Shown piece after piece: positions 11,409-22,244 of a stretch of DNA of 64,000 bases. The translations under genes and the position numbers were made by a program. This DNA comes from Blastocladiella emersonii ATCC 22665. Its lineage: Eukaryota > Blastocladiomycota > Blastocladiomycetes > Blastocladiales > Blastocladiaceae. Below the pieces are notes generated by a model, which did no database searches, had not been told where the DNA came from, and saw only the letters and a program-made list of their open reading frames with translations. How positions within the stretch are numbered: the first letter of the stretch is position 1; every line of letters starts with the position of its first letter. The DNA lies in assembly GCA_025594325.1 (NCBI GenBank), contig JANHCV010000005.1:957501-1021500 (forward strand), written 5' to 3'.

Positions 11409-12083
11409 TTACTGCGCGGCCGGTGGCGCGGACCCGTTGGCGGGCGCGGCAGAGGTAGCAGCAGCCGCGGCAGCAGCAGCAGCGGCAGAGGAGGGAGAGG
11501 AGGCAGCGGGCGCGGCGGGCTTGTCGACGCGTGCCGCGTTCTTGAGCAGGAATAGGCCGAGGTACTCGCACGGGTTTGGTGGGCTAGGTACACAGGAGTC
11601 AGTTCCGGTGCGTACGTGGGGAGAGCAAACGCGCGTACCGCTCGCGCACAATCGCCTTCATGCCCTCGAGCAGGATCGGGACGACCGTCTGGTCGAGGTA
11701 CGACCGCACGGGCAGGCCCTGCAGAAAGTCTTTGTTGGCCTCGAGGATCGCGCGTTTCTCCTGCTCAAAGATCTCCTACACGCCGCCATCATCATCGTCA
11801 GCACTACCACCGCTTCTCACGGTACGCCTGACGTACGTCAACGGTGCGGATCTCGACGCCAAACGGGTGCGCCTGCTCGGGCGCCGCGGCAGAGGAAGCG
11901 CCCGGGAGGAGCTCAATGGGCGTCGCCATGCTGGCGTTGGGCGCGGGCTCGGCATTGGGCGCGTCGACGTGCATGGCGTCGCGGTTGGCGGCGGCTACAC
12001 GGCGCGGACGCGGCGGTCGGTTGTCGGCTTCATGGGATCGGGGCAGGCGCAGGTTGCATGCACTTACGGTTGGTAGCGTCCAT
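11409..12083 (-). CDS. DPY30: DPY30/Sdc1 subunit of COMPASS histone H3K4 methyltransferase
   Basis: Four exons: 12083-12068, 11994-11837, 11775-11639 and 11583-11409. The introns are 73, 61 and 55 nt, all with GTAAGT or GTACG donors and TAG acceptors. The product is 161 aa. The Dpy-30 motif is clear: [19 protein letters not shown], then [22 protein letters not shown] (about residues 80-120). This two-helix motif dimerises and binds Ash2/Bre2 in COMPASS. The preceding helix [19 protein letters not shown] and an Ala-rich C-terminal tail are extra. The third intron splits the motif at the Arg of RER|PPN. On the coding strand a TATATA-like run lies about 155 bp upstream of the ATG (near 12240). 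Confidence 0.85.
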
Positions 12084-12287
12084 GGTAGCGTGGTTTGTTG
12101 GCAGTGGCCGGGGAGAGGGAGGTCGGCGCGCTCGAGACGGGGCGGTCGCTCTGCTCCGGTCGGGTCAGCTGGGACGCGTCGCGCTCCTCCTCTCTTCCCT
12201 CGATCTCGAAAGGATGTGTTTGTATACTACAGGGCTCCTATATATTTGTTGTGGTCGAGCAAAATAAACACATCTCCAAACACCTCC

Positions 12288-14350
12288 TTACGCCTTGAGC
12301 GACGCCGCGAGCGTGGCCGCGCCCTTGAACTCGGACGCCTCGATGGCGGGGAGCACGTTCTTGAGGATCTTGCGGACCTCGGCCTTGACGTCGGCGTCGT
12401 CGGGCTCGGCGAGGGCGAGCGCGACGAAGGCGCCCTCGGACGTGGCGAGGGCGCGGACGAGGTCGGCGCCGCCGACCTTGAGGATGGTCCGGGCGACGAG
12501 GTTGGCGGCGTTGCGGGTCGACTCGGCGATAGCGGCGTGGCCCTCCTCGCCGAACCCCTCCTTGGCGGCGGCCTTGGCCTGGTTCTTGGCCCACTGCGCG
12601 TGGTACTGGATCATGGACTTGGTGTGGCGGAGCAGGGTGCCGTCGCGCTCGCCGGCGACGAGGGCGTCGGCGATGACGGTAGCGAGCTGGGTGCGCTGCT
12701 CGTCGGACGCCGCGGCGCGGATCACCACCTCGATGGCGAAGGTGCCCGTCTCGGGGTCCTTGAGCAGGCCGAGCAGCGTGGCGGCCTCGGTCTCGGGGTC
12801 CTCGGCGAGCACCGCCTTGAGCAGGGGCTTGGACACGGCGGCGAGCACCTCCGAGTACCGGCGGAACGGGTCCTTCTTGCCCGCGGCCTTGAGCTGGTCG
12901 AGGATCACGGGCGCAAAGTGGCGCGTCGAGGGCCCGACGAGCGCGAACAGGACCACCTTGCGGAAGTACTTGGACTGCGTGAGGCGGCTCATGTCCATCT
13001 CCTTGACCACCGCGTCCTCGGTGAGCTTGGTATCGTCGACCGAGCTCAGGAACTGGAGCAGCACCCAGTGGCCGTACTCCTCCTCGCCGATCTTCATCAC
13101 GTACGACTTGAACGACTTGGCAATGGTCTTCCGGTCCTTGGCCGTGGCGTGCGCGAGCGCGCGGATCGCGATCATGGCGCCCTCCTTGTTGTGCAGGATC
13201 GCGACGAGCTCCGGGTGCAGCGACTCGAACAGCTCCGTCTTGTCCGAGTCGGACGCGTGGTCGATGAAGTCGAGCGCCGCGCGCTGCACGAGCGTCAGGT
13301 CACCCAAAATCCCCTTGGTCACGACCGGGTTGATGACCGACTTGAGGTTGTACAGGACCTGCTTCTTGTCGAGCTCACCCGCCTCGAGCATCTGGGAGAG
13401 CGGCGTCTCGGTCTTGAACGTGGCGAACTTGGGGTGGTACATTTCCTGCACCATGTGGTACCGCTCCTTGGCGTTGCAGTAGTCGTTGTAGATGGTCTCG
13501 AGCACGTACGACGAGATGAGGTGCTTGACGTTGGTGGCGACGGCGCCGCGGAACTCGCCCGTGATGGGCGCGCGCAGCGAGGGGGTGTACTTGAGGAACC
13601 GCTGGATGATGAACCGGCCGTACATGGACCGGCTGAGCTCGACGAAGCGGCCCTTGAGCTCGCCCGCGATGGCGACGCGCTGGGCCTCGTTGCCGTACTT
13701 GACCATGCACTGCACGATGCGCGACGCGTCGCGCTTGAAGATCAGGTCCGTGATGTTGCCCTTGACCGCCTCCATCATGCGCGCCATGAGGTCCGTGCGC
13801 TCCGCCTCGGGCAGGTCGATGCGCCGCAGCTTCTCCCACTGCTTCTTGAGCGCCTGCACCAGCGGGAACACGGGGTCGCGCGCCTTGCGCAGCTGCTTGA
13901 AGTTGTCCTCGTTCTGCTTGCGGCGCGCCTCACGCTGCGCCTCTACATTCGCGCGTGTGAGCGGTCGTGTGCTCGCATTGCGTCACGTAGCGACGACGTA
14001 CCAGGATCACGCGCCGCACGCGCGGCCTGCGCGGGCGTCTTGTCGGCGTCCTCGTCCATGGGCTCATCCTCACCCTCCTCCGCCTCGCCGCCGTTGACGG
14101 CCGCAAAGTCCTTGGCGGCCTGAGCATCGAGCTCGTCCCAGTCGCCGTCCTCGTCGTCGGACGCGGCGGCCGCGACGCGGGACTGGATGAGCGCCTTCTT
14201 CTTCTCAGCGGCTGGCTTCATGGCCGCGGCAGCCGCGGGCGCAGCAGCCGGCTTCTTGCCAGCGCCAGCGTTCTGCGGCTTGGCCGAGTTCGGGCGCGGC
14301 TTCTTGGCCTTGCGGTCGTCGGACTGGTTGGTGCGTTTTGGTGGGGCCAT
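12288..14350 (-). CDS. PUF6: Puf6/PUM3-like RNA-binding protein (Puf-A, CPL domain)
   Basis: Exon 1 (14350-14002) and exon 2 (13942-12288) are joined over a 59-nt intron (GTACGT...GTAG). The product is 667 aa, close to yeast Puf6 and human PUM3. The N-terminus is Lys-rich and nuclear-signal-like, with an acidic patch (SDDEDGDWDELD). From about residue 155 follow divergent Puf repeats (MARMMEAVKGNITDLIFKRD, ASRIVQCMVKYGNEAQR, GRFIIQRFLKYTPSLRAP). The CPL region follows (TKGILGDLTLVQRAALDFIDHA). Known family role: a nucleolar 60S biogenesis factor; yeast Puf6 also represses ASH1 mRNA translation. The atypical repeats fit the PUM3/Puf6 branch rather than classical Pumilio. Confidence 0.9.
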
Positions 14351-14570
14351 TGCAGTAGGTGCCGTGTGTGGATGCGATTTCTTTCGCTATGCGCCACGAT
14401 CAGGTCGTTGGCGGCATACGCGCGCGCCGCGACGCGCGGTGGCGAGGGCGCGGCGGGGTCGCTGCAAGGTGGTTTGATGTGTACGCGTGTCCCGTGACCG
14501 CGATGGGACCCGTTGCCATGCGGGCGTGAGTCAGAGGCTTCGCGTCGCAAAGTGGAGAAGGGTATTTACA

Positions 14571-15434
14571 TTAATCGGCATCAGCAAAGTCACTATCCAT
14601 GTCGGCCGTCAGAATGCCCTCGCCGGGCAACGGGTCGCGCGCGGGTCGCGGCGCCCGCTGCCGCTTGACCGGCGGCCGCTGGTGATGATGGACCGCGACC
14701 GACGCGTCAGGGGGCACGTTGGTTTCAAGGTTCCCGATACACACGACGCACTCGAGCTCGGGCCTGCGCTCGAGGACGGCGGCGAGGCGCGGGAAGTACC
14801 GGTCGAGCAGCGGCGCGGCCGCGGGGCCCACCAGCATGCGCGTGGTGGTGAAGGCGAAGACGGGGTCGCGCCCCGCGGCTGCGGCAGCGCGCGCGGGCGG
14901 CATCACGACCATGTCCGGGTAGTCGAGCGTCAGGTCAATCGCGTCGCTCGGCGCCTTGAGCAGGCTCGGGACCGTCCACTGCGCGTCGGAAGCGTCGCTT
15001 AGCGTCACGTCGTAGAAGTCGAGCGGAGACTTGCGCGGCTGCTCCTCCTCGTCGGCTTCGGCATCGTCGGTCTCGTGGTCGTGGTCGTGTTCACCCTCGT
15101 CATCGTCGTCGTGCTGGTGGTCGTGCGAGCGCATGGACGAGTCGACGCAGCACGAGTGCACGTCGGGCGGGTCGGCCGCGCGCTTGGCGACGAGCGTCCA
15201 CGCGCCGCGCGGGAGCCGCCGCGTCGACGCACTCGGGACCGACTCCCCGTCCTCGTCATCGCAACCACCCGACCCATCCTCCTCATCATCTTGCGACGAC
15301 GGCGCGAGCGTGTGCGCGCCGATGAGGACGTGGCCTTGGATCGCGTCGACGGGCGCGAGGACGTGCGCGAGGATCGCGGGCGCCTGCAGCGTGTGTTCCG
15401 AGGCGGGCGGGGTCGTTGCGGGTGCCGTCATCAT
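14571..15434 (-). CDS. Unknown protein, 287 aa, acidic middle
   Basis: A single exon; the ATG doublet at 15434 is the first ATG in the frame. The N-terminal part (PAILAHVLAPVDAIQGHVLIGAHTLAPS) and the C-terminal part (PLLDRYFPRLAAVLERRPELECVVCIGN) look folded. Between them is an Asp/Glu/His-rich linker (HDHQHDDDDEGEHDHDHETD) that could bind metal or be unstructured. The C-terminus is basic, then acidic. I recognise no family. It is divergent from COX17 with a 346-bp shared upstream region. The reading frame and codon use fit its neighbours, so I consider it a real gene. Confidence 0.6.
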   Translation of the reverse strand: MMTAPATTPPASEHTLQAPAILAHVLAPVDAIQGHVLIGAHTLAPSSQDDEEDGSGGCDDEDGESVPSASTRRLPRGAWTLVAKRAADPPDVHSCCVDSSMRSHDHQHDDDDEGEHDHDHETDDAEADEEEQPRKSPLDFYDVTLSDASDAQWTVPSLLKAPSDAIDLTLDYPDMVVMPPARAAAAAGRDPVFAFTTTRMLVGPAAAPLLDRYFPRLAAVLERRPELECVVCIGNLETNVPPDASVAVHHHQRPPVKRQRAPRPARDPLPGEGILTADMDSDFADAD

Positions 15435-15780
15435 GGCAGGCGATACATTTCTTGGCGAGATGATGGAGAGAGAGGAGAGGACGAAGCGACGAGACGTGTC
15501 TCCCAGCTGCGCGCCGGCGTCACGTTGGGATCGGCGATGCGTCAACACGCACGGCGTGTCTCCCGCTCCGCCTCATGCAGCAGCCAGCGGACATCGCGAC
15601 ATCCGACCTCGCTGCTGCGCCATCGCATCGCCGTGTCTTCCTGCAACGCGCCGGCCTTGGGATCCCCTCTCTCGCTTGACCCGCTTCATCGCACCACTCG
15701 TTGATTGGTAAGCAGCTCATGGACTACGACGCCCCCCTCTTTCTCGCCCAGCACTCACCTCCTCACACTCACAGTCCACC
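15435..15780. promoter_or_regulatory. Shared divergent upstream region (unknown gene / COX17)
   Basis: 346 bp between two divergent start codons; both promoters must lie here. No TATA box is evident. A pyrimidine-rich tract (CCCCCCTCTTTCTCGCCCAG) precedes COX17 by about 35 bp. Confidence 0.4.
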
Positions 15781-16065
15781 ATGGGTAACGTTGCCTCGAC
15801 CCCGTCCGCTGGCGCCGGCGCCGGCTCTTCGACCACCCCATCGTCGCGGCCGTACGACCACCTGTTCGAAAAAAAGTACGTCGGGTACAACGAGAACGGC
15901 AAGCCGGTCGGCCCCGAGGGCCAGGTGTACAAGCCGTGCTGCGTGTGCCCCGACACCAAGCGCGAGCGCGACGAGTGCGTGCTTGTCAACGGCGAGGAGA
16001 ACTGCAAGGAGTTTATCGAGAAGCACCGCGCGTGTCTGCGGAGCTACGGCTTCGACCCCAAGTAG
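15781..16065 (+). CDS. COX17: Cox17 copper chaperone with N-terminal extension
   Basis: A single exon of 94 aa. The C-terminal half is textbook Cox17: KPCCVCPDTKRERDEC, then GEENCKEFIEKHRACL. The copper-binding pair is C53-C54, and the twin CX9C motifs are C56-X9-C66 and C75-X9-C85. Cox17 delivers Cu(I) to Sco1 and Cox11 for cytochrome oxidase assembly in the intermembrane space and is imported by Mia40. The first 30 residues are extra. They begin MGNVASTPS, which fits the N-myristoylation pattern (Gly2, Ser6). The ATG lies directly after a TC-rich leader. A second in-frame ATG is absent, so the extension belongs to the protein as annotated. Confidence 0.93.
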   Translation: MGNVASTPSAGAGAGSSTTPSSRPYDHLFEKKYVGYNENGKPVGPEGQVYKPCCVCPDTKRERDECVLVNGEENCKEFIEKHRACLRSYGFDPK

Positions 16066-16199
16066 GTTAGTTGTCTCTGTATGAATGAATAGATCTCTTT
16101 CCCTCTCACGCGCGAGCAAGGATGGACGGACACACAGAGAACGAATGCCATTGATGATCATGTACACTGCGCCAGCGCGCACGCGCACGCGTGGACACC

Positions 16200-16928
16200 T
16201 TAGTTGATCTTGAGGAGCTCGACCTCGAACACGAGCGTGGCGTTGGGGGGGATGAGGCCGGGGACACCGCGGGGGCCGTACGCGTAGTCGCCGGTGATGG
16301 TGAGGCTACACACAACACGTTCCGCAAACCGTCAGCTTGCCGTCTCTCGTCCACCGAGCCCACCACGACGAAGCAGACGTACCGGGCAACCTCGCCAACC
16401 GACATCTGGGGGACACCCTCGTCCCAGCCGCGGATGACGCGGCCGACGCCGATGGCCGTCTGGAAGGGCTGGCCGCGGTCGCGCGACGAGTCGAACTTCT
16501 TGCCGTCACCGGCCAGAGTTCCGATGTAGTGCATGGTGCAGTTGTCGCCCTAGAGAGATCGATCACGAACGCGTGCGCGCGTCAGATTCGATCCTCGCGA
16601 ACGGGCGTGGGAAGCGCGAGGACGCACCTTCTTGGGGAAGTTGACACCGTCGCCGGCCTAGACAGCGTGGGGAAGCGGCGCGAATCCGCGACGTGCGTGC
16701 GTGAGTTGACATGGCCGTGAGACGCGTCGTCGCCGTCCTCCTCTCCCTCCTCGCAACGACCGCAGCGCATGGCGGCGCGACGGGAGAGGAGGAGCGGGCA
16801 GGCAGGGACGGAAGTGGGGGTCCCACCTTGAGGGTCTCCTTGGTAACGCCCATGTTGATAGCAGAGTTGGTGAACGAACGAGCGATCGAGCTGCGCAGGA
16901 GAGCGGGGCGGGCGAGGGTGCGGAGCAT
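16200..16928 (-). CDS. FPR1: FKBP-type peptidyl-prolyl isomerase (FKBP12 class) with presequence
   Basis: Four exons: 16928-16827, 16657-16628 (30 nt), 16549-16383 and 16305-16200, with introns of 169, 78 and 77 nt. The product is 134 aa. The core is FKBP12-like: [22 protein letters not shown], the active-site run [22 protein letters not shown], then [26 protein letters not shown]. It accelerates prolyl isomerisation and would bind FK506/rapamycin. The first 25 residues ([19 protein letters not shown]) look like a mitochondrial presequence. An internal ATG (MGVTKETLK) would give a 109-aa cytosolic FKBP12 of normal size. Exon 2 encodes only ten residues. Confidence 0.9.
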
Positions 16929-17211
16929 GGTATTTATCGGCGCGGGGGAGGGGAGCGTGCGTGGGGGGAGCGAGCGGGGCCGAGGGGGACCGCGCGCTTC
17001 GAGTGGGTCGGCCGGCCGGCTGCGAAGGGAACGGAACCGGGCGCAAAACGCGCACACGTGAGCTGGCGGCTTCCATTTCGGCGCTAACCGTGTACCGCGG
17101 ATGCCCAAGGGAATAGCGTGGGGAGGGCAAGGAATATATCATATCACGGCAACGCATCAATCAGGGGCAAGCAGGGACAATCCGACGAGGTCTTCGAGGT
17201 CGGACTTGAAC

Positions 17212-17917
17212 TTACTGGGGCTTCTGCTTGAAGGCGTAGTCCCACTGGCCAGCGGGCGCGGGGGTCTCGAGGGGCTCCCAGGCCTTGAGCTCGGCGAGCT
17301 TGTCGACGAGCGAGTTCTCGGCCTCGGCCTGCTTGACGACCCACTCGATGGGGCCCTCGCCGAGCTTGGCCTCGAGCTCGGCCACGTTCTCCTCGGCCTG
17401 CACCAGCTCGAACCGCTCGCGCGTCAGCGACGTGGTCGCCTGGCGGTACGCGTAGTCGGCCGGCAGCTTGTCGAGCTTCTTGAGCGTCGACTCGTAGATG
17501 TCGAGCAGCGCGCCGCGCGGGTTCGGGTGCGGCGCCAGACCGGTGAACCCGGTGTGGGTCTGCGGTTACGGGTAACATCAATCGCGTCGGCGGGATGCGC
17601 GAAGAGCGCGAGGATAGACAAGGGGATCGTCGTCGTCGTAGCGGTGAGCGTCGGACGACTTCACACGGACCAGCAGACAGGGCACCGGCGGGACACGCGG
17701 GCACGCGGGCGGCGAGCAGACGGACGAACGAGGGCCACAGGCTCACATCCATCGTGGTAATTGTCGATACATGGTGTTGGGTTCGCGCGTGTGGACGTGT
17801 GTGTGCGCCTGCTCCCATCGCCCGCGCCGCGGTGCGTGTCGTCCGCCGGTGCCCCCGCCACATCGAGGGACCCCGGCATACCTTGACCGCCTGCATCAGA
17901 GGACGAAAGAACCGCAT
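17212..17917 (-). CDS. NDUFA5: Respiratory complex I subunit NDUFA5 (NUO-29.9 type)
   Basis: Exon 1 (17917-17882) encodes [12 protein letters not shown], a short basic start. Exon 2 (17559-17212) encodes the rest of 127 aa. Diagnostic stretches are [43 protein letters not shown] and [20 protein letters not shown], which follow the NDUFA5 family order. The subunit sits on the peripheral arm of NADH dehydrogenase. The intron (17881-17560, GTATGC...GCAG) is 322 nt, much longer than its neighbours. A micro-exon for the RYLE-like residues present in other fungi could hide in it, but I could not find one. Confidence 0.85.
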
Positions 17918-18137
17918 GTTTCAATAAGATCCGTGGTGGGCAGGCTCTCACGGCGTGCTGCGTTGCAAGACTTTGCATCGGCGGAGACGGCGGCGCCCCG
18001 ATGGCCGAGGGCCTCGACAACAGCGCTCGCGAGCATCACGTGTGGGCCTCGATGCGCGACGAGCGCGACGTTCCCCGCCCTCGCATTGCACACGCATCCC
18101 GGGAAAAGCGAATTCGGACTCGGTGCAACGTGCTCGA
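17918..18137. promoter_or_regulatory. Shared divergent promoter (NDUFA5 / URM1)
   Basis: Only 220 bp separate the two divergent ATGs, so both promoters overlap here. No TATA box or repeat was recognised. Confidence 0.4.
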
Positions 18138-18580
18138 ATGCCCATCAAGCTCACGCTCAACTTCAGGTGGGGCCGGGCGGCCATGGACGCGGGGCGACCG
18201 GCACTGACCACCGGCGACGTAGTGGGGGCATGGAGCTCCTGTTCGGCGGGGTCAAGACGACCAAGGTCGAGGTGCCGCTGTCCGAGGGCGCGGCGACGAT
18301 CCGCGACCTGCTGCCGTGGGTGCGCGACAACCTGCTGACCGAGCGCGCCGAGCTGTTCATGGACGACGAGAGCGTGTACGCTACGCTACGCGCTGCGCCA
18401 CCCGCTGCCGCGACCACCGCCCTCCCCTCTCCTCACCTCACACTCCCCACGCGCGCGTGTAGCCGACCCGGCATCCTCGTGCTCATCAACGAAGCCGACT
18501 GGGAGCTCGAGGGCGAGCTCGACTACGTGCTCGCGCAGGGCGACGACATTGTGTTCATCTCGACGCTGCACGGCGGCTAA
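18138..18580 (+). CDS. URM1: Urm1 ubiquitin-like sulfur carrier
   Basis: Three exons: 18138-18166, 18223-18375 and 18463-18580 (introns 56 and 87 nt). The product is 99 aa, the normal size. It reads [38 protein letters not shown], then [21 protein letters not shown] and ends ISTLHGG. The C-terminal Gly-Gly is the site activated as a thiocarboxylate by Uba4 for tRNA wobble-uridine thiolation and protein urmylation. The exon 2/3 junction restores SVRPG exactly, which supports the splice sites. The gene is divergent from NDUFA5. Confidence 0.95.
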
Positions 18581-18855
18581 GCGTGCCGTTCCCCCCGCTC
18601 CATAATGTGATCTAGGTTCCTTGCTCCACACCCTCGCTGTCTCGGCCTTCGTCCTCAGGCTCAGACCGCGCGCCCATGTCTCACCCTACTCTCGCGGCCC
18701 GTGGCCCTGCCGCTGGCTCCACATGAGCGCGGCCGGTCTCATCTCGCCCGCTCGCATCCTCCCTCCCTCCTCTCCCCCGCTTCCTCATCGTACCACAAGT
18801 CATTCAACCCGCCTGTATCGCGCCGCTGCCTCCCTCCCTTCATCCTCGCGTCGCC

Positions 18856-21457
18856 ATGCTACACTCTGCCCGCCCGCCGCCGCACCTCGATCCGCCGCGC
18901 GGCCCGCCCGTGCTCGTGGCCGAGCGCCCGCACGTCGCGCCGCCGGCGCTCGCCATGCCGACGTCGTCGCCGCCGATGCTGACCGAGGCCGTCGTCAAGC
19001 ACCCCGTACTCGTCTCATCGCGCCGCGCCGTTGCGTCGTGCGACACTAACGCGGACCGCCGCCGCCGACCAGGTCTCTGACGAGAACAGCCTCAGCGCGC
19101 TGCAGCAGCTCATGCTGGCCGCCGTCTCGTGCATCACCTACGTCCGGTACGCGTCACGCCATTGGGCCGCGTGTGTCCGACCAGTCGCTCACGCTCGCAC
19201 GCGCGAACGAGTGTAGCGGGCTGCTGCCCGAGGACCAGTACAAGTCGCGCGCGATCGGCACCATGTCGCTCAAGTTCCTGCGCCGCGGCATGTCCGAGAC
19301 GACCGACCGGCTGCTCAACGTACGCGCTCCCCGCTCGTCGCCGCGCGTCCGCCTGCCGTACCCGAGTCACTGACCCGCCTCACGCCGCGCGACGCGTAGA
19401 CGTTCGAGCACGGCGTTTTCGACGCGCTGCAGCGGCGGTACCTGCGGACCGTGACGGTAGCCATCATCCCGCGGCGCGACGAGCCGCACCGGATCCTGGA
19501 GTGCTACCGGTTCTCGATCGACTACCCGAGCGACGACGCGCGGGTGACGGCCGAGATCTTCACGCAGGACCGGGCCGACCCGCGCGAGCTGGCGCGCGTG
19601 CAGTGCGTGACGCTGGCCGACGTGGCGCGCCAGACGCTGCGCATGATGCGCGCGCTCGTCATGATGCTGCAGTCGCTGACGGACCTGCCGGCGCAGTGTT
19701 TTCTGGACGTGCACCTCGAGTATTTCGACGACGTGACGCCGCCCGACTACGAGCCGCCGTACTTCCGCCCCGCCGACTTCGTCCCGCAGCTCGTGACGCC
19801 CGCCCGCGTCCACTGCCACCTCGGCAGCATCCACACGCCGCACCACCGGCTCGCCCTCGACGTCGAGTCGACGCGCGACCAGGACACGTCCGACAGCGGG
19901 CTCGCGCCGGTCCCCGCCGTCACGTCGTCGTCGATCCCGGCCATCTCGCAGCCGCCTACGCAGCCGCAGCCGCAGCAGATCCTCCCGCCGTCGCTCCCGC
20001 TCCCGACCGCAACGGGCCCAACCGCGACGGGCACGACGACATCGACGGACCACGTCGACTGCGTGTGCGGGCACAACGAGAACGACAACGGCATGGTGCA
20101 GTGCGAGGGGTGCAAGTCGTGGTCGCACGTCGTGTGCTGGGGCTACTTCCACGGCAACGACCCGCGGTGCCTCAACGCCGACTTTGCGTGCCACCGGTGC
20201 CGCGTCGACGTGTCGCCCGGCATGTACGACAAGCTGCGCGACCTCGCTCTCGTGCGCACCGCCATCTCGGTCACGTGGAACGAGATCCCCGCCGTGGAGG
20301 CTTCGGGCGACGAGGAGGGCGGCGGCGGTGGGTCGCAGACTGACGCCCACGTCTGGAAGGATGGGCAGCTCGCGAGCCGCCTGTGTACGTTTCCCTCTCT
20401 CTCCCGTGGTCGCTCGCGCGAACCCGCAACTGACCCCGCTCCACGCCCCGCGACGCGTGTAGCCATCCCGCTCGACCGCGCGCGCGGCCTGCTGACGCGT
20501 CTCGTGGCCGAGCACATTGGGCGGTGGACGACGGGTCTGGCGACCGTGGCCGTGGCCAAGCGCGCGTCGCGCCGCACCAAGTTCGAGGTGCGCGTCGACA
20601 AGCACGAGCCGCTCGCCAAGTCGGCCGTGCGCTTCTACTTTGACCCGACGCTGCGCGAGCTGCCGCCGCTGCCCGCCCTCTCGACCACTTCCTCGTCGCA
20701 GTCGTCGTCGCAGGCCTCGTCGTCGTCGTCGAGCGAGGCAGCCGCGCATCCCCCGCCGCGGCCGCCGTCGGACCCCGTCCCCGGCACGGCCGTCGCGGCT
20801 GAACCGACGCCCACGGCGACGCCGGCGTCGGACTCGTCGGCCGACGAGTGGCTGCCCAACACGCAGCCGCCGCTGACACAGTCGGGGTACCCGGGCGCTA
20901 CCGCCTCGGCCTCGTCCCCCGGCCCGGCACCCACCCCGCTCGCCGCTGACGCGCCCGCGCCGACATCCTACTCGTCGCCGGGCGCGGCGTCGGAGGCGGC
21001 GTCCAAGTACTCGTGGTCGCAGCTGACGGGGATCGCGCCGACGCCGCTCGAGCCGACGTCGCGGCCGAGCACGAGCCGGCAGCCGTTCGAGCCGCCGGCG
21101 CCGCCGAGTCCGACGCTCTCGGCGCTGTTTGCCGGCAGCGCGGCGTCGCAGTCGCTCATGTACAAGCTCGAACAGGCGCAGTCCATGACGCAGACGCAGT
21201 ACCCGTCGCAGCCGTCGCAGGAGTCGACGCAGTCGACGCAGCCCATCGTGTACCGCAAGCCGACGCCATCGCAGCGGTCGCGCAAGCGCGCGCTCGTCGT
21301 CGACGACTCGGACTCCCAGGAGGCGCTCGCGAGCCAGCCGCCCGCGGCCGCTGCCGCGGTTGCCTCGCGTGGCGGAGCTGGCGGCGGGCGCGGCCGAGGT
21401 GTCGGGAAGCGCGCGCGGTACATGTCGGCGACGGACGCACCGCTCTCGCTCGTCTGA
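18856..21457 (+). CDS. HOP1: Hop1-type meiotic HORMA-domain protein with PHD finger
   Basis: Five exons: 18856-19005, 19073-19146, 19217-19319, 19400-20384 and 20463-21457. The product is 768 aa. The HORMA domain (about residues 45-260) shows SLSALQQLMLAAVSCITYVR|GLLPEDQY, typical of Hop1/HORMAD1. At about 327-375 lies a PHD finger (DCVCGHNENDNGMVQC, CEGCKSWSHVVCW, CHRCR). A winged-helix-like region follows (MYDKLRDLALVRTAISVTW ... TRRTKFEVRV-like strands). This PHD-wHTH order matches the chromatin-binding region described for Hop1. The C-terminal 250 residues are Ser/Pro/Gln-rich and end in a basic patch (KRSRKRALVVDD, KRARYM) that could carry a closure motif. Role: meiotic chromosome axis and double-strand break control. 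The last intron (78 nt) is a multiple of three without stop, so retention would not break the frame. Confidence 0.85.
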
Positions 21458-21497
21458 TTTGTTGTATCCTAATACCATGTATCCGTTACGTTTCCCA

Positions 21498-22244
21498 CTA
21501 CGCGAGGATCCCCTTGAGCGCGATGCCCTCGACCAGGTCGCGCTCGAGCTCCGCGACAGGCCGCGCCGCGTCGGCGCCGAAGAGCGCGCGGATCGCGGGC
21601 ACGTCCGTGGTGTCGGCGACAGCGGACCACGGCGCGCGCGTGCCCTTGATGAACGGCGCGAGGTCCGTGTGGCCCGCTGGCGTAGTGGGAGCGGAAGAGG
21701 CAGGGTGCGCGCGCACGGCAAGCACGTCGCGCGTCGTCTTGGACAGGCCGAAGGTCGCGAAGGCTTCCTTGATCTACACGCAGGCAGCAGGGGGTTGGCG
21801 AGAGCAGGGAAGGACAGCGCCGGAGCGCGCGTACCATGGACGACGGCGACAGGCAGTACATGATCTCGGCGCCCATCGACCGCGTCTTCATACGCCCCAC
21901 GGCGTGGTTGTGGAACGCGCGGACGAGCGCTGCCTCGAGGTGCCGGGGCGACAAGATCTACGGTACGCCGTCCTCGCGGTCAGTCTGTCGTCCCCTCGCA
22001 CCGCTGAGCCAGTACGCACCATCTTGGCGTTGAGGAACACGACATTCTCAAGCTCAGGCGCGGGCGTCTTCGCCATAGCAGCCTTGATGAGCTCGCCCGC
22101 ATTCGTCACGTCGCGCCAGAGCTCGGCGTCCGCGGTGCCCAGCGCGGGGGGCGCGGGCGACGCGGCGTCGGCGGACGCCGGGAGCGGCGGGCGCGACAGG
22201 ACGAGCGTCGTGGCGTACATGACTGGTTGCATCGAGTCGTTCAT
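21498..22244 (-). CDS. CGI121: Cgi121/TPRKB subunit of the KEOPS complex
   Basis: Three exons: 22244-22020, 21957-21835 and 21773-21498, with introns of 62 and 61 nt. The product is 207 aa. The core reads LENVVFLNAKMILSPRHLEAAL, HNHAVGRMKTRSMGAEIMYCLSPSS, then IKEAFATFGLS. The KMKTRxxxxEIxxxLSPxxxIxEAxxxFG pattern is diagnostic of Cgi121/TPRKB. KEOPS makes the t6A37 modification of ANN-decoding tRNAs, and Cgi121 binds the tRNA 3' end and the Bud32 kinase. Both splice junctions are phase 0 and restore the conserved block. Later ATGs at 22232 and 22220 are possible starts. The stop lies 40 bp from the convergent HOP1 stop. The start is 19 bp from the stop of the upstream phytase gene. Confidence 0.85.

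Noticed and set aside
11844..14123. A 759-codon open frame on the plus strand
   Set aside because: It is the antisense of PUF6; GC-rich third positions leave the opposite strand open. Its translation is Leu/Arg/Glu/His-rich with no domain.
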